In this document: positions 1 through 12,370 of the stretch, piece after piece
Position numbering within the stretch: position 1 is the stretch's first letter
Layout: the number at the start of each line of letters is the position of its first letter
Origin: Nepenthes gracilis
Lineage: Eukaryota; Streptophyta; Magnoliopsida; Caryophyllales; Nepenthaceae
NCBI GenBank assembly: GCA_033239525.1
Contig: BSYO01000030.1
Span: 5,369,119 to 5,433,118, forward strand
Direction: 5' to 3'
Length of the DNA: 64,000 nucleotides
Translations under genes and position numbers: made by a program
Notes under the pieces: generated by a model
The model's input: the letters and a program-made list of their open reading frames with translations, nothing else
Told to the model about the DNA's origin: nothing
The model's database searches: none

Positions 1-1009
1 TTAAACAAAATTGACTAACTTAGCTGGTGGTAGAGCTTTTCCATAGAACACTATGACATGTGGGTAGCTTTTTACTTTTATTAGAAAGGAAGGATTATAA
101 TTGTATCAAAAATACAAAGAACAATTAATATTTTTTAAAAATAGTAAATAATTTAAAGCCCAAATAGAGATATTCTGTTAACAATATAGAATAGAAAATT
201 TAAGAGCACCGTTTAGAACTAAACCAAAATATTCCAAAAAGTATTATGGATAATCTAATGCAACTTTACAAAATAATAAGCCATATAGAAAATGAACAAG
301 ACAAACTAAAAATACTACTAGGACATCTATATTGAATTATCAACCTCCTATATATATATATATATAGAAGAAGATGTGCAAATGTGCAATAACATAGTCT
401 CTTTAGTACTAAGTGGTTATGAGGATCTAGAATATCAAACTGAAAATTAGGAAGACCATTTATGAAGTTCAAAAAAATAAATTCAGTAATTCATCATCCT
501 ATTCTTAGTCTAAACTAGAACAAAATGATAATGAAATCTAACATTTATGTTATTTAGATTTCAACAACTTAATATTGTAAAAATAAAAGATGAGAAAGAA
601 TTTCTTATAAATATTATAGATAAAATAGAAGATCTAAATATTAAACGCTAATACTATTTAAAACTAAAAAAACTTATTAACTCAAAAGTGAAAATATAAA
701 AATCGAGAACCATTCTGCCAAATAAAAGTATTTAAAAAATATTTATCTCAATTTTTATTCAAATAAGTTAGCACAGGAGACCTAAAATAAGAAATTAAGC
801 AATTAAAATTAGAGATTAAGGAATTAGAAAATCAAATTCAAGAATAGAAGATTATAATATTATAATTAGATATCAGATTATTATTGCTTGAATTAAAAAT
901 ATCATAACCAATCCAAAAAGAGGCTTCCACTTCACAAAGCAACCTATCAATATCTACTCATGAAGTCAATCAACAAAATGAGGAACAATGTTTACAACTT
1001 ATAACAAAT

Positions 1010-2950
1010 ATCAATTTTTAAAATTGGTATTATGAAATTACATTAGTAGTTGACAATGAATTCCAACTAAAACTAATAGCTTTTTAGACACTGGTGCTAA
1101 TCAGATTTATCTACAAAAATGATTATTTCTAGTAAAATACTATTAAAAATCACAGAAAAGTTGCATATAACAAATGGATTCAAACTTAATATCAATAATA
1201 AATTAACAAATGTAGCTATATTAATGGAAACAAAATTGTATACACTAGCTGGCTTCATTCATATTAGTTAAGAACTTACAACAAAATATTATTCTCGAAA
1301 TCTCATTTTTTACATAAATATATCCTTTCACAACTTTTGCGGAAGGATTATCAACTCAGACTTTAGGGGAAAAAAAAATTTATTCCCTTTTCTCCATACT
1401 ATAAGAATAAGAGAAATCCAATAGCTGCAAGCAACCTCAATCTACAAACAAATCAACCTGATCTCTAAAAAGGAAGCTCAAATCAAATATCTATAAGAAG
1501 AAATAAAATTAGAAATGATAGAACAACAAATTATGCATCCTATTAACCAAACTAGGATACAAAATATTCAACAACTCTTTGAAAAGGAAATTTGTGCAAA
1601 TCTCCCAAAAGCTTTGGGATCGAAAACAACACCTAGTCAGTTTGCTGTGTAAAAAGAACTTCAATGAATCCCAAACACCAACAAGGGCAAGACCTATTCA
1701 AATAATCAATAATTATTTGAATATTGTAAAAAAAATCTAAGATTTGCTAGACAAAAAATTAACTTGACCAAATAAATCCACTTAGAGTTGCTTAACTTTC
1801 TATGTTATGAAAGAAGTTGAACTAAAAAGGAAAATTTCAAGATATGTAATCAATTATAAACCATTAAACAAAATTCTACAATGGATCAAGTGCCCATTCC
1901 CGATAAAAGGGATTTAATCAACGGACTACACAACGCGAATATATTTGCTAAATTTGATGAAAAGTGGCTTTTGGCAAGTTCAAATTGAGGAGCAAGATTG
2001 ATATAAAACAGTATTTACAGTTTTATTTAGACATTATGTATGAAATATAATGCCATTTAGACTAAAAAAATGCTCACTCTAAATTTTAAAATATAATAAA
2101 TCAAATATTAAATCCATATACTAATTTTATAATAGTATACATGAATACTATATTAGTATTGTCAAGATCAATAGAACAACACTTTAAACATCTTCATTAA
2201 TTTTTAAATATTATTAACCAAAATGGTATAGGAGTTTTATCTTCCAAGATGATGTTATTTCAAACTAAAGGTAGATTCTTAGGATTCAACATATTTTAAC
2301 ATATTATTATTCCTATACAAAGGGCTATAGAATTTGCTAATAAGTTCCCAAATGAAATCAAAGATAAAAATCAATTTTAAAGATTTTTAGGATGCCTTAG
2401 TTATATTACTGATTTTATACCAAATCTTAGACAAATATTATATCAAAGGCACAAGAAAAACCCAGTCCAATGAATAAACCAGCATATCCGAATCGTAAAA
2501 CAGTTCAAAAATCAAGTTTGATCCCTTTCTTGTCTTGGAATACCACAACCAAATGCTTTCATAATTTTAGAAATTGATACCTCTGATATTAGATATAGCG
2601 GCTTACTTAAACAAAGACTAAAGTTTAAGTCATGCATTTAAATTGTATGATTTTATTTAGGTTTATGGTTAGAACCTTAGAAGAATTATTCTACAATCAA
2701 AAAAAAAAAAAAACTTTATCTATTATTTTATGCATATCAAAATTTTAAGATGATTTGTATAATAAAAAATTTTTACTATGTATTGACTGTAAAGTAGCTA
2801 AATATGGTTTATGAAAAGATACTAAAAATTTAGTGTCAAAACAAATTTTATAAGATGGTAAGTTATTTTATCTATTTTTATTTTGAAATTGAATTTATAA
2901 AAGGATAGTTAAACTCTCTACCTGATTTTTTAATAAGGGAAGTTTTATGG
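1010..2950 (+). pseudogene. Pararetroviral protease-RT-RNase H remnant
   Basis: Remnant of a viral polyprotein whose live relatives mature the polyprotein and reverse-transcribe RNA into DNA in the cytoplasm. Visible landmarks are the D-T-G-A protease core near 1088, an RT palm motif region near 1950-1990, and a degraded catalytic box near 2135-2150 where the usual Y-x-D-D has lost both aspartates. RNase H residues lie near 2565-2600. Stops and indels occur every few dozen codons, so no product can be made. The same domains occur on the minus strand at 14270-15880, which supports the reading. No restored protein is given. Confidence 0.68.
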
Positions 2951-2954
2951 GGAC

Positions 2955-3245
2955 ATGGCTCCTAAAAAAGGTAGACAAAAGAATATTAACAACCCTCTTA
3001 CTTGAGCTAGACAATTTGCCAAGGAGTACTACAAAATCTCCTTCCTATATTAAACCAATTCTTCATACTTACATATCTTCCACCACTTTCTTTTACCGAC
3101 GCTATCCAAGCCCAACATAGTAACCAAGCTTCATCCTTTACCACGATGACTTCTGAAATACAATCCAATTATGTTTTAAAATCCTGATTTTTTCATATGG
3201 CAATGACTGCTTATCAGCAACAATATTTACTTTATTAACCACCTG
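2955..3245 (+). pseudogene. Pararetroviral second ORF, 5' end (copy A)
   Basis: An ATG at 2955 opens a lysine-rich N terminus about 25 bases after the RNase H region. The minus-strand copy has the same start at 14159 with the same first residues, so the start is conserved. The function of this ORF in florendoviruses is not established. It is broken by stops within 20 codons and then interrupted at about 3245 by the nested retrotransposon. The rest of the ORF is at 11093-12250. Confidence 0.6.
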
Positions 3246-3936
3246 CCACATCCTATATCCTAAATCCCTATTTCGTTATTAATAATTATTTAATTAACAA
3301 TACAATTGATCGTAGATATGAGCCTCATGTCAATACATTAATCGACCAAAATAAAATAATATAACATGAATACATAATACAAAATACCTCATCATCATGT
3401 GGCTCTAGTATCGACCAAACCGTAACGTTGGACTTTACATAAGGAGTCATATCTAATCTAAACAAAATCAAAGTAAACTGTATCTACATAATACTGAAAT
3501 AAACCAACATTTATTTCATAAATTATATCCCGTTGTCTAATAACATAAATGTATTAACTACTATTCAAAACTGAGATACAACATCAATATTATCATAGTT
3601 CTACTACTAAACTCTTTGAATAGTTTATCTTTCAATCCTAATCATCCTGCAAGTATTTGAACTTTTTATTTGAATGGATTAGTGAAAAAAAAAAGAAAAT
3701 AGAGTAAACTAAAAACTCATCAAGACATATAATTCGCATAATTTAACATATAACTTGCATTAAAATATGTTGGAAGGAATAATGCATCAAATTTAATGAA
3801 GTGCTATTAATTTCCTTGACAATATATATACTCAAGCTTAATAAATTTTCATATCAATGCATCAAATTTCTTTATATGTTCTTATTCAAATTCATGCCAT
3901 GAAAATCATGCTCAATTATGGAATTTCATAGGGACC

Positions 3937-3941
3937 AATGA
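3937..3941. repeat. Target-site duplication AATGA (left)
   Basis: AATGA immediately precedes the TG of the solo LTR and is repeated exactly after its terminal CA at 6423-6427. Confidence 0.85.
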
Positions 3942-4757
3942 TGTAACGACCCAGATTTTGAACATAGGAAATTTTCAGTCATTAAATCCTTATAATTCGG
4001 TCAACACCAGTTGACCGAAAAATGTAATAAGAAAAGTAAATCGGCCTTAAGATAAAATCAAGTTCGGCCATTACTTGATGAAAATCTAGTCCGAATTTCC
4101 TTGATGAAAAGAAGTCTGGATTTTCTTTGATAAAAAACAAGTCCGGCTTCATTCTTGAGAATCAAATCCAGCCACTTTAAGAAAGAAAATCGAAACCGGC
4201 TTTGAACATGTTCTGAAATCCGGTTTTGTTCCATTGAAGGCCGGAGTACATTTTATGAATGTAAGGCCAAAGTGACATGAAGGCCGAAGTAGCTTTATGG
4301 TTGGTAAGGCCGAAGTGGAATTGTGGGAAGAAAGCCGAAGTTGATGATCTGGTCAACAAGTGTTGACCGGAAGTCGTGTAAGAGTATTCCGGTCAACGTC
4401 AATAGTTGACCGAAATGTGATCCTGCTAAATTCAGTTAATCAGAGATTTAATGTGTTTACATGAGAAAGTTAAATTCTGCTAAGTTCAGTTAATCAGAAA
4501 TTTAATGTGTTTATATGAGAAAGTTAAATCCTGTTAAGTTCAATTAACTAGCAATTAATGAACTCCTTAGAAATGTAAAATCATTAATGACCTAATTAAT
4601 AAGAAAACTTTTAGGAAATGTAGAAGCCATAAATAAGAAACATTCCCCTTGGATTTGCCAATCATTAATGATGAAACACTTTTCTTGGATTTGCCAATTA
4701 TTAATGATGAAACATTCCCCATATATTGTTAATTATTTATAGTTATCAAACCCAAGG

Positions 4758-4770
4758 CCTATAAATAGGG
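4758..4770 (+). promoter_or_regulatory. TATA box of the solo LTR
   Basis: CCTATAAATAGGG lies about 820 bp into the LTR, a plausible U3/R boundary. It sets the LTR orientation as plus. Transcription from here would read into 5-6 kb. Confidence 0.5.
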
Positions 4771-5114
4771 ACTAGAGGAGTAAGAAAAAGGTATGCAATA
4801 GAATCTCTAATAAGGAGAGGCCAAAAGATCAAGGCAAAGTAGAAGAAATCCAGACAAGAGTAAAGATCAAGGCAAATTAGAAGAAACGCAGGCAAGATAC
4901 TCACCCCTATTTTTAAAGTTCATAATTATGCATGTTTGCTACGTAAGTATATGATATTCTTATGAAATTATGTATGTATGATGTTTGTTCTATTTCTGTG
5001 AACTATCATTCTTAATCGCATATTTAAAAGAAACTCTGGTATTCATGGTGTTAGATTTGATTCTGTTTGAAGTATATGATTATTTGTCAAATTATATGAA
5101 CTCTGATAATTACA

Positions 5115-5490
5115 GAAAAGACTTCTAACTTTTGAAGAAAAGTACTCCGTCCTTTTACGAAAAAACTCCGTCCTTTGAAGAAAAAGTACTCCGTCCTTTT
5201 ACAAAAAAGAGCTCCATCATTTTGATGAAAAAGCACTCCAGATTTTAAAGAAAAATCACTCCGGTTTTAGAGTTTCGGATTTTAAAGAAAAATCACTCCA
5301 GTTTTTAGAACTCCAGATTTAAAGGAACTTCGGCTTTTAAGAATTTCGGATTTCAGAAAAGAATTTTGCCTTTTGAAAAGAACTCCGGCTTTTTATGTAA
5401 AAGAACTCCGGCTTTGTAAAGAACTCCGGCTTTGACAAAAGAACTCCGGCTTTTGGAACTCCGGCCCTCTGTATGAAAAAGAACTCCGGC
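5115..5490 (+). repeat. Degenerate ACTCCGG tandem repeats in the solo LTR
   Basis: About 17-25-bp units built on AAAGAACTCCGGCTTTT recur over the span, with unit length varying through A/T-run slippage. It lies in the downstream half of the LTR. Open frames across it are repeat translations, not genes. Confidence 0.7.
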
Positions 5491-6422
5491 CTATTGATAT
5501 GAACTTGGAACAATGCATGTAATCCGGACAGCAAGTGGAACTTTACGACTTTTAACTTTCGAACTATGATGTATGGCCATTAAAGGACAAGAACTATGAA
5601 CTGAGTCTCCACTAAACTTGCTGTTAAAGATGAATGAAGGATATTGGAGTGACACTCAAGGATTGCTTCCTGGGCCATGGGAGGGAACCTTTTGGTGGTA
5701 TAAGACTTATGGACTACGGCCCCGTATGTCGGATTAAAGGCATTACCTTCCGCCCCGGGGAGCATAATGAGGGGATACGACTTTAGGTTGTGGGGTTACA
5801 CACAACCCGTCCTCGATGTTGTCCGCTCTCATCCGGTTCCTAAAGATGATAAGAATTTTTAATAGTTTTTATGAGTTTTTAGAAGACAAGATAATAAGAA
5901 AAAGACTAAGGAACTTCCGAACTAAAGACATGATGATTTTCGTATGCTAAGTTAAGTTATGAATATCTGTTTTAATTCGCTTATATATATGTATATGTTT
6001 TCTGTTTTCTGCATGTGAGTATTTTGCTGGGCTTTGTAGCTCATTCTTATAACTTTTCAAATGATAAATGGCTTATGGAGGACGAAGTTGAGTAGAACCA
6101 TATGATATAGCTAGCGGGCCGGAGCTGATCAATGAAGAGCTTAATTTTATTTCCTTTTAATGTTTTGAGAAGACTTGTAAAGTATTCCGCTGTGTAAGAT
6201 GGATGTTATCATGTTTTTGCGATTTCTTTTTAGATAAATGAAATTAATAATTCTAGTATGCATCTCAGGTTTGAAATTAAAATCGAAAGGCCAGCTCATG
6301 CAGTTCGGCCTCAGTCAATCCTGTGTAAGAAAGAAAACGAAATTTTTATGTCCAATTAATATTTATTAATTATTTTGTCTTGACGGCGACTTTATATGTG
6401 TATTTAAGTACGGGCCGTCACA

Positions 6423-6427
6423 AATGA
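6423..6427. repeat. Target-site duplication AATGA (right)
   Basis: Exact copy of 3937-3941 directly after the terminal CA of the solo LTR. Confidence 0.85.
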
Positions 6428-6747
6428 TCAATAAGGCCTTACTAACTAAAGAAGTGGATAATCAAAATCTAGGTTATATTTATTTTCACACAATCAAAGA
6501 CCGTACAGTACTATTTAAGATTCGTAGATAGGCCGTCATATATATAACTCTGTAGAAAGGGCCGAACGCTACTTTCACCCGTGGATGATAGGTTTAAACT
6601 TTGATTACCATGATAATATACTAAGATATATTATAATATACCACTCGTTAAATTTATTATAATAGTCTAATATTTATACTTATGAAAACTCTACATAATA
6701 CTTCATACTTCTTATAATTTCTTATTTCAGAGAAAATATTCTTAGTT

Positions 6748-7825
6748 CTTAACATATTGTAGAGTTTTTCTTTAAAATTATATAAATTCTTAACATGCAT
6801 TGCTCAAAAACTGTACAAGAACTTAAACATGCAAAATTTTTAAAACAAATAAAAGTTATATTCTGAAATCACAATAGTTAATACAATTCTTGCAGAAAAA
6901 TTAGCAACTTAAAGATATTGCAGTAATTTTATCTCTTTTATTGAACATGCGGGGAACTTTAAGTAAATTTTCAAAACATACAAAGTATGTTTTTAATAAA
7001 TTTGAGCATGTAGGATCTTATAAACCAAAATCAAATGTGGAAGAACATTATATTATAAATTCAAAACATACATTAGGGGTAATTGTAGAAATCAATTAAA
7101 TACTTTGATATACCAGAATTTAGACATGAATTTCATACATTTTTATAAAAGAATGAGGAGAATTTCACATGTATATTAAATATAAACATTTTAACTGTGA
7201 AATTATGTCATATATGAGTATTTAAAATAAGAAATACTCTAAGAATTGAGAAAATAGTAACAAAAGAAAGAAGGCTTGGAATGCACTTACATTAATTTTA
7301 AATTACCAAAAATCTTGCTTAGATTTACTTGAATTGAGTTTCTTTAACTTCCTCTCTCTTTATTTCTCTTCTTCTCTTTTCCTTCTCTCTCATCTTTCAA
7401 ATCTGGTAGAAAAATGACTAAAAATCAATAGGGCTCGCTATATATAATAGTAATAGCGCCCGAGCGCTGGTCGGGTGCACATCGGGTGCCACAACTAAGC
7501 ACTGTGGCACAAGGGCGTTGCCTCGGGACACATCGAATACGGGCATTCTACTACAGTGCACTTCGGGTGTCCCTCAGGCATGCCTTAATCTCGTCTAATC
7601 TAGAACGCACGCTTGAACTCCGTTCAGTCGCTAGTCAGGTGCGACCTTTATACTCATAACACGCATGAACGTGTATCGGGTACCGGTTAGGCATCCATCA
7701 ACTCTATATAATCCAATCCAACTTTAACTTGGACCCAATTGTTTTCATCATTTAACTTCAATTTTAATTATTTTAATTTAATTAATCAAAATTACACTAA
7801 AATTTAAAGTCATACCTTGCATTTC
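6748..7825 (-). repeat. 3' LTR of the nested gypsy element (homologous part)
   Basis: Matches 10046-11092 from the shared CTTAACATATT to the shared ACCTT(A/G)CA end. On the minus strand it begins TG(C/T)AAGG. It holds a GC-rich island (7440-7700) with repeated CGGGTG and CGAGCGC motifs in an AT-rich context. The LTR probably extends left across 6428-6747 and 3246-3941. Confidence 0.7.
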
Positions 7826-8053
7826 TTCCATCCTTATAAAAATTTTGTCTTTAAAATTTTACATACCTTATCGAAAAAGTAAGTGTGGATATTTCTCCTA
7901 GATCTCATCTTCTCTTTCACAAGGGGCTTCTTTATTTGAATGGTTCCTCCACAAGATTTTAATGAATGGAATTACCTTCATCCGGAGTACTTGATCTCTT
8001 CTATCCAAAATTTGAACCGTTTCCTCATTGTATGTTAGGTTTTTGTTTATCCT

Positions 8054-10040
8054 CTATGGCTTATATTGAATAATGTATGACAAATCGTACACATGCTTTC
8101 GTAATATTGACACATGGAATATATTATGAAAATCTCTCAAACTCAGGAGTAGAGCCAATTTGTAGGTTACTTCACCAATGTTTTCTAAAATTTTGAACAG
8201 TCCAATAAACCTTAATTTTAATTTTTTTTTAATCTCAAATCTCAAAATTTTCTTCGATAGAGATATCTTAAAAAATACATGGTCTCCAATATCAAAACTC
8301 AACTCTGATATTCTCCAATTACCGTAACTTTTCTATTAACCTTGAGTAACTTTTAATCAATCATAGATCAAACAAATCTTGTCGGATGTCTATTGAATGA
8401 CCATCAGTTCCAAAAGTCTTTGATTTCTGGTTTCTTTCCAATGAATAGGGAACGATATATATTTTTTCATACAAGGCTTCAAATAGGGCCATACCAATGC
8501 TTGCTTGGTAGCATTATTATATGCAAATTCAGCCAATGATAAATAATCATCCTAATTGTCTTTTATCTTCAAAATCTAAACTTTTAACATATCATCTAAA
8601 ATCTAAATCATTCACTCTGATTGTCTATTTATTTGAGGATAATAAGTTATGCTAAATTTTAGATTGATCACCAATTCTCGATACAAACTTTCCTAAAATT
8701 TTAAGACAAGCCTCGGGCCTTGATCTGATATAATATAAGTTGGCACACCGTGTAATTTGACCACCTCATTAATGAATAGCTTTGCCGATTGATCTCTAGA
8801 GAATGTCATTCGAACGGCTATAAAATGAGCTGATTTTGTGAATTGATCTACAATCACTTAGACAACATCATGATTCCTCAACATCCTTAACAATCCTATC
8901 ACAAAATTCATCGCTATGTCTTCCTATTTCTAGCTGGGAGTTGGCATTGGTTGTAATAAGTCAGGTGACTTCTTGTGCTCTTCTTTCAATTGTTACATAC
9001 TAAACATCTACCCACATAGAACGCTATTTTTTTTTTCATGTTTCGCTATCAAAATATCTTCTTTAGATCTTGATATATTTTGTTGATTCACGGGTGGATA
9101 GTATAATTTAAACGATGAGCTTTATTCATAATTTTTTCTTTCAATTCTCCAATATCTGGCACACATACGTTCTCAAGATCTTAAAATTCCATCAGCCCAT
9201 ATACTAAAATCTGCTTTAGAATCCCTATTCAAATCTCTGACAATATTATCAAGAACAAATCATCATTTGAGCTTCTTTAATTTTCTCTAAAATCTCTAAT
9301 TGCACTCGAAAATAAGACAAAATCATTTGAGTATCCTGGGAGTATCTTTTACTATCACATTACTTCATGTATTTCAGTATCTTTATCTCCTTGATCTTCA
9401 AATGAGTCACAAAGCTCATCATTCAATGGCTCAAAGTGTCTACTACTGTATTGACTTTTTCTGATTGATATTAAATTTCACAATTATAATCTTTTAGGAA
9501 GTCAATCCATCTCTTTTGTCTTATATTCAGCTTTTTTTTAGAAAATAAATAGTGGAGGCTTTTGTGATTCAAACACACCAAGAATTTCTGTCCATAGAGA
9601 TAATATTTTCAAATTTTCAGTGCAAAGATCACCGTTTTCAATTCTAGTCCATGTGTCAGATAATTCCTTTTGTGTGTCTTCAATTGCCTCAATCCATACA
9701 CAATCACTTTCCCATACTGCATTAGGACACACTTTAGTCTTGTTTTAGATGGATCGCAATAACTCACAAATCCTCTGAATCCTTCTGGAATCATCAAAAT
9801 AGGGGCTATTGTTAGACGATCATTCAATTTTTAGAAACTCTTTTCACAATCTTCTGTCCAATAGAATCTAACTTCTTTTTGTGTCAATCAAGTTAGTGGC
9901 ATAATAATTTTGAAGAAATGATCTACAAATCTTTGGTAATAATTTGACATTCTCAAAATGCTTCTAACTTCAGTTACCATTGTTGGTCGACTCTACTTAA
10001 TTGCAGCTTCAACTTTCTTAAGATTAACCAAAATTTCTTC
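8054..10040 (-). pseudogene. Ty3/gypsy pol remnant (RT end, RNase H, integrase)
   Basis: Read from 10040 downwards. The RT-connection region near 9990-9840 has the 'R..L.....YY..F' segment, followed by Q-K-E-V-R-F-W-T-like residues. RNase H lies at about 9827-9560, with a degenerate L-x-x-A-P-x-L start, 'YCD.S' and 'VLMQ.GKVI'. Integrase follows with many breaks. The integrase C terminus at 8302-8054 (GDHVF-K-S, RFIG-F-ILE, HNIFHVS-LR-HV) is close to the family consensus. Roughly the first half of pol is missing. Stops make it non-functional. Confidence 0.75.
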
Positions 10041-10045
10041 TTTTA

Positions 10046-11092
10046 AACTTAACATATTATAGAGTTTTTCTTTAAAATTCTGTATGTTCTTAACGTACAT
10101 TGCATAAAAACTATATAAGAACTTAAACATGTAAAATTTTTAAAATATATAAAAGTTATATGCTGAAATCATAATAGTTAGTACAATTCTTGCCGAAAAA
10201 TCATCAACTTAAAGATATTACAGTAATTTTATCTCTTTTAGTAAACATGTAGGGAACGCTAATTAAGTTTTCAGAATATGAAAAGTATATTTTTAATAAA
10301 TTTGAATATGCAAGAACTTATAAATGAAAATCAAATATGAAACAATATTATATCATAAATTTAGGATATGTGTGAGGAGTAATTGTAGAAATCAGTTGAA
10401 TATTTTGATATACTAAAACTTAAACATGAATTTCATATATTTTTACCAAGGAATGATGAGAATTTTATATGCGTGTCAAATATAAATATTTTAATTATAA
10501 AATTATATCATATATGAGTATTTGAAATAAAAAATACTCAAAGAATTAAAAAAATTAATAATAATAAAGGAAAGAAGGTTTGAAATACACTTATCTTAAT
10601 TTTAAATTACTAAAAAATTTACTTGGATTCACTTAAATTGAGCTTTTCTAACTCGCTTTCTTTTTTTTCTCTTCTCATTCTCTCAAATCTGGTAGAAAAA
10701 TAACTAAAAATTAGTCAGGCTAACTATTTATAATAGTAGCGGCACTTGAGCACTGATTAGGTGTGCATCAGGTGTCATGGCTGAACACTACGGTGAACGA
10801 GTGCCATCTCGAGTGCTCATCGAGCGCACTTTAGGCATCCCTTTGACATGCTTCCCGCGCATTTAATCTAGAATGCGTGCTTAAACTCCGTTCAGGCGCT
10901 AGCCAGGCATGACCCTTCTACGCTAAATACACAAGGACACGAGTCGCGTGTCGGTTAGGCATCCATTAATTATTTGTGACCTAATTTAACTTTGTCTTTT
11001 ATTCAAAATTGTTTCCTCTTTGATCTTAATTTTAATTATTTTAACTTAATTATCAAGATTATAATAAAATTTAAACTCAAACCTTACACTAC
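10046..11092 (-). repeat. 5' LTR remnant of the nested gypsy element
   Basis: Direct-repeat partner of 6748-7825. On the minus strand it starts TGTAAGGTTTG at its right end, next to resumed viral sequence. Its 3' portion was lost with the leader, gag and protease, because it abuts RT at about 10045. Confidence 0.7.
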
Positions 11093-12370
11093 CACAAGAT
11101 GAATGTTTGAAGATGACTGTTTATACGAGATACTGCTGATTTTGCCAAAACTCAATAATATTATAAATTGATCCTTGTTAATTTTTGATTAATTGAACTA
11201 AAATATCATAGAAACCCTATGGATAATTGTATTATTTATTCAAATTGTAAAATTTTATGAGTACGTTAACTCATAGAGATAGCTCTCACATTATAAATTG
11301 CTAAACTATTTTTAGCCCATGGGATATAATTATCAAGATTATAAAGATGTATGATTTAATGTATTTTATTTATGGTTTTACAACCATTCTTGGTTTATTA
11401 AATTTGATAGCAAATGTCCCAAGACACTTCTAAAATAGTTCACCAAATGGTGGATCTACTTTGATCCTATTCCAGTCATCCATCCACCTCCTTTGCAAGA
11501 GGCTTACTTTTATTTGGCAAATTTACGGATGCTCTACCATATATTAGAAAAAATAATTTCTCATATTAATTTTAACATCCTATGGATTATGACATTGGCT
11601 ATTTCTTGACAATAATATTATAAGGATACACCATTATCCATAGTAAGAGAATTCAAAGTGCAATGGTAGGACAAATTTGACTACTTCCATTTTACTCCCT
11701 CTTTTATGCAAGCTTATTTTCATGAATTAATTATGCAATGATTTGTGAAGCAAGTATCGAAGCAACTCCCACTCACACCACTTGGATTGCATTTAACACC
11801 AATACCCGTTGCTTCTCCAGCACCATCATCAATGGTGCCAACACACTCTAGCAATCAAGATTCCTTCTCCTAGCAATTCTATCACTTCAAATAAGTCAGC
11901 CCGCAAGGCCTAACTGGGTGAATTTATGGCTCAGATGTAACAAACTCTGCGACAAACCATGAAGAAATGGGCAAACCTTGAGGACTCTTCTGGCTCCTCC
12001 ACTTAGCCCCCTACTCCGCTGACCTTCAATTCATTTGGAGGTTTGTTTGCTCAAGATTCATTTGACTTCTGAGGTTAAAAATCCCATATACACTTATATT
12101 TCTATATTTCAAGACTACTCTGTTATTACTCCACTCACCAACTCAAGGACATCTACCAACTCATCGCAAAAGTATCAAAACTCATGACTACTGAACAGTA
12201 TCCAGAAATGAAAAGGATTGTCAGGCATTCGGTAATAGTAAAAGATGAATGATAGATGGTAGATGAACCATGTGATGCTGCTTTACCCATTTATCTAACT
12301 ACTAGAAAATCATATGGATTCCAACTACCCTGTCATATGTGAAGGAGATCAAAGATAAGTCAGCTACTCA
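11093..12370 (+). pseudogene. Pararetroviral second ORF, continuation (copy A)
   Basis: This plus-strand stretch is colinear with the reverse complement of 12670-13860 and continues the ORF that stops at 3245. Both arms share the same serine/proline/threonine-rich C-terminal part and the same aromatic-rich middle segment (about 11430-11570). It has many stops. It ends before a TATA box at 12421. The protein family is not recognised beyond its position behind RNase H. Confidence 0.6.

Larger units (their letters stand above)
1..3245 (+). mobile_element. Endogenous pararetrovirus, copy A, 5' part (Caulimoviridae, florendovirus-like)
   Basis: Degenerate plus-strand viral sequence with many stops and frameshifts. 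The order seen is a coiled-coil-like stretch (about 780-900), an aspartic protease with its D-T-G-A core (about 1088), a reverse transcriptase (about 1480-2450), RNase H (about 2500-2900) and the start of a second ORF at 2955. This order, and the connection domain between RT and RNase H, match Caulimoviridae more closely than Ty3/gypsy. The second ORF directly after RNase H fits florendoviruses. A diverged copy in inverted orientation lies at 12670-15880. The first ~700 bases are too decayed to assign and may belong to the same polyprotein. The sequence stops at about 3245, where a nested insertion begins, and resumes at 11093. The genus is an inference. Confidence 0.72.
3942..6422 (+). repeat. 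Solo LTR, 2,481 bp
   Basis: Starts TGTAACGACCC and ends GGGCCGTCACA, an 11-bp imperfect inverted terminal pair in TG...CA form, flanked by perfect 5-bp duplications. No internal coding region or second LTR is adjacent, so this is a solo LTR left by LTR-LTR recombination. It holds a TATA box (4758-4770), three palindromic GGTCAAC/GTTGACC pairs (3998-4017, 4351-4368, 4391-4410) and a degenerate ACTCCGG-rich tandem array (5115-5490). The family is unknown. The length suits a large Ty3/gypsy LTR. Confidence 0.85.
3246..11092 (-). mobile_element. Truncated Ty3/gypsy element nested in the pararetrovirus
   Basis: Minus-strand element. Its 5' LTR remnant is 10046-11092, its internal region 7826-10045, and its 3' LTR is on the left. 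6748-7825 matches 10046-11092 in direct orientation throughout. Internally only the end of RT, RNase H and integrase remain. The primer-binding site, gag and protease are absent, because the 5' LTR remnant runs straight into RT. The viral reading before 3245 continues after 11093, so the whole block was inserted there. By inference the complete 3' LTR is 3246-3941 plus 6428-7825, interrupted by a solo LTR. The outer ends are approximate and a clean target duplication was not found. Confidence 0.7.

Noticed and set aside
3942..6422. Gene candidates inside the solo LTR (4177-4359, 5337-5765)
   Set aside because: Short frames within an LTR with tandem repeats. No domain or splice support.
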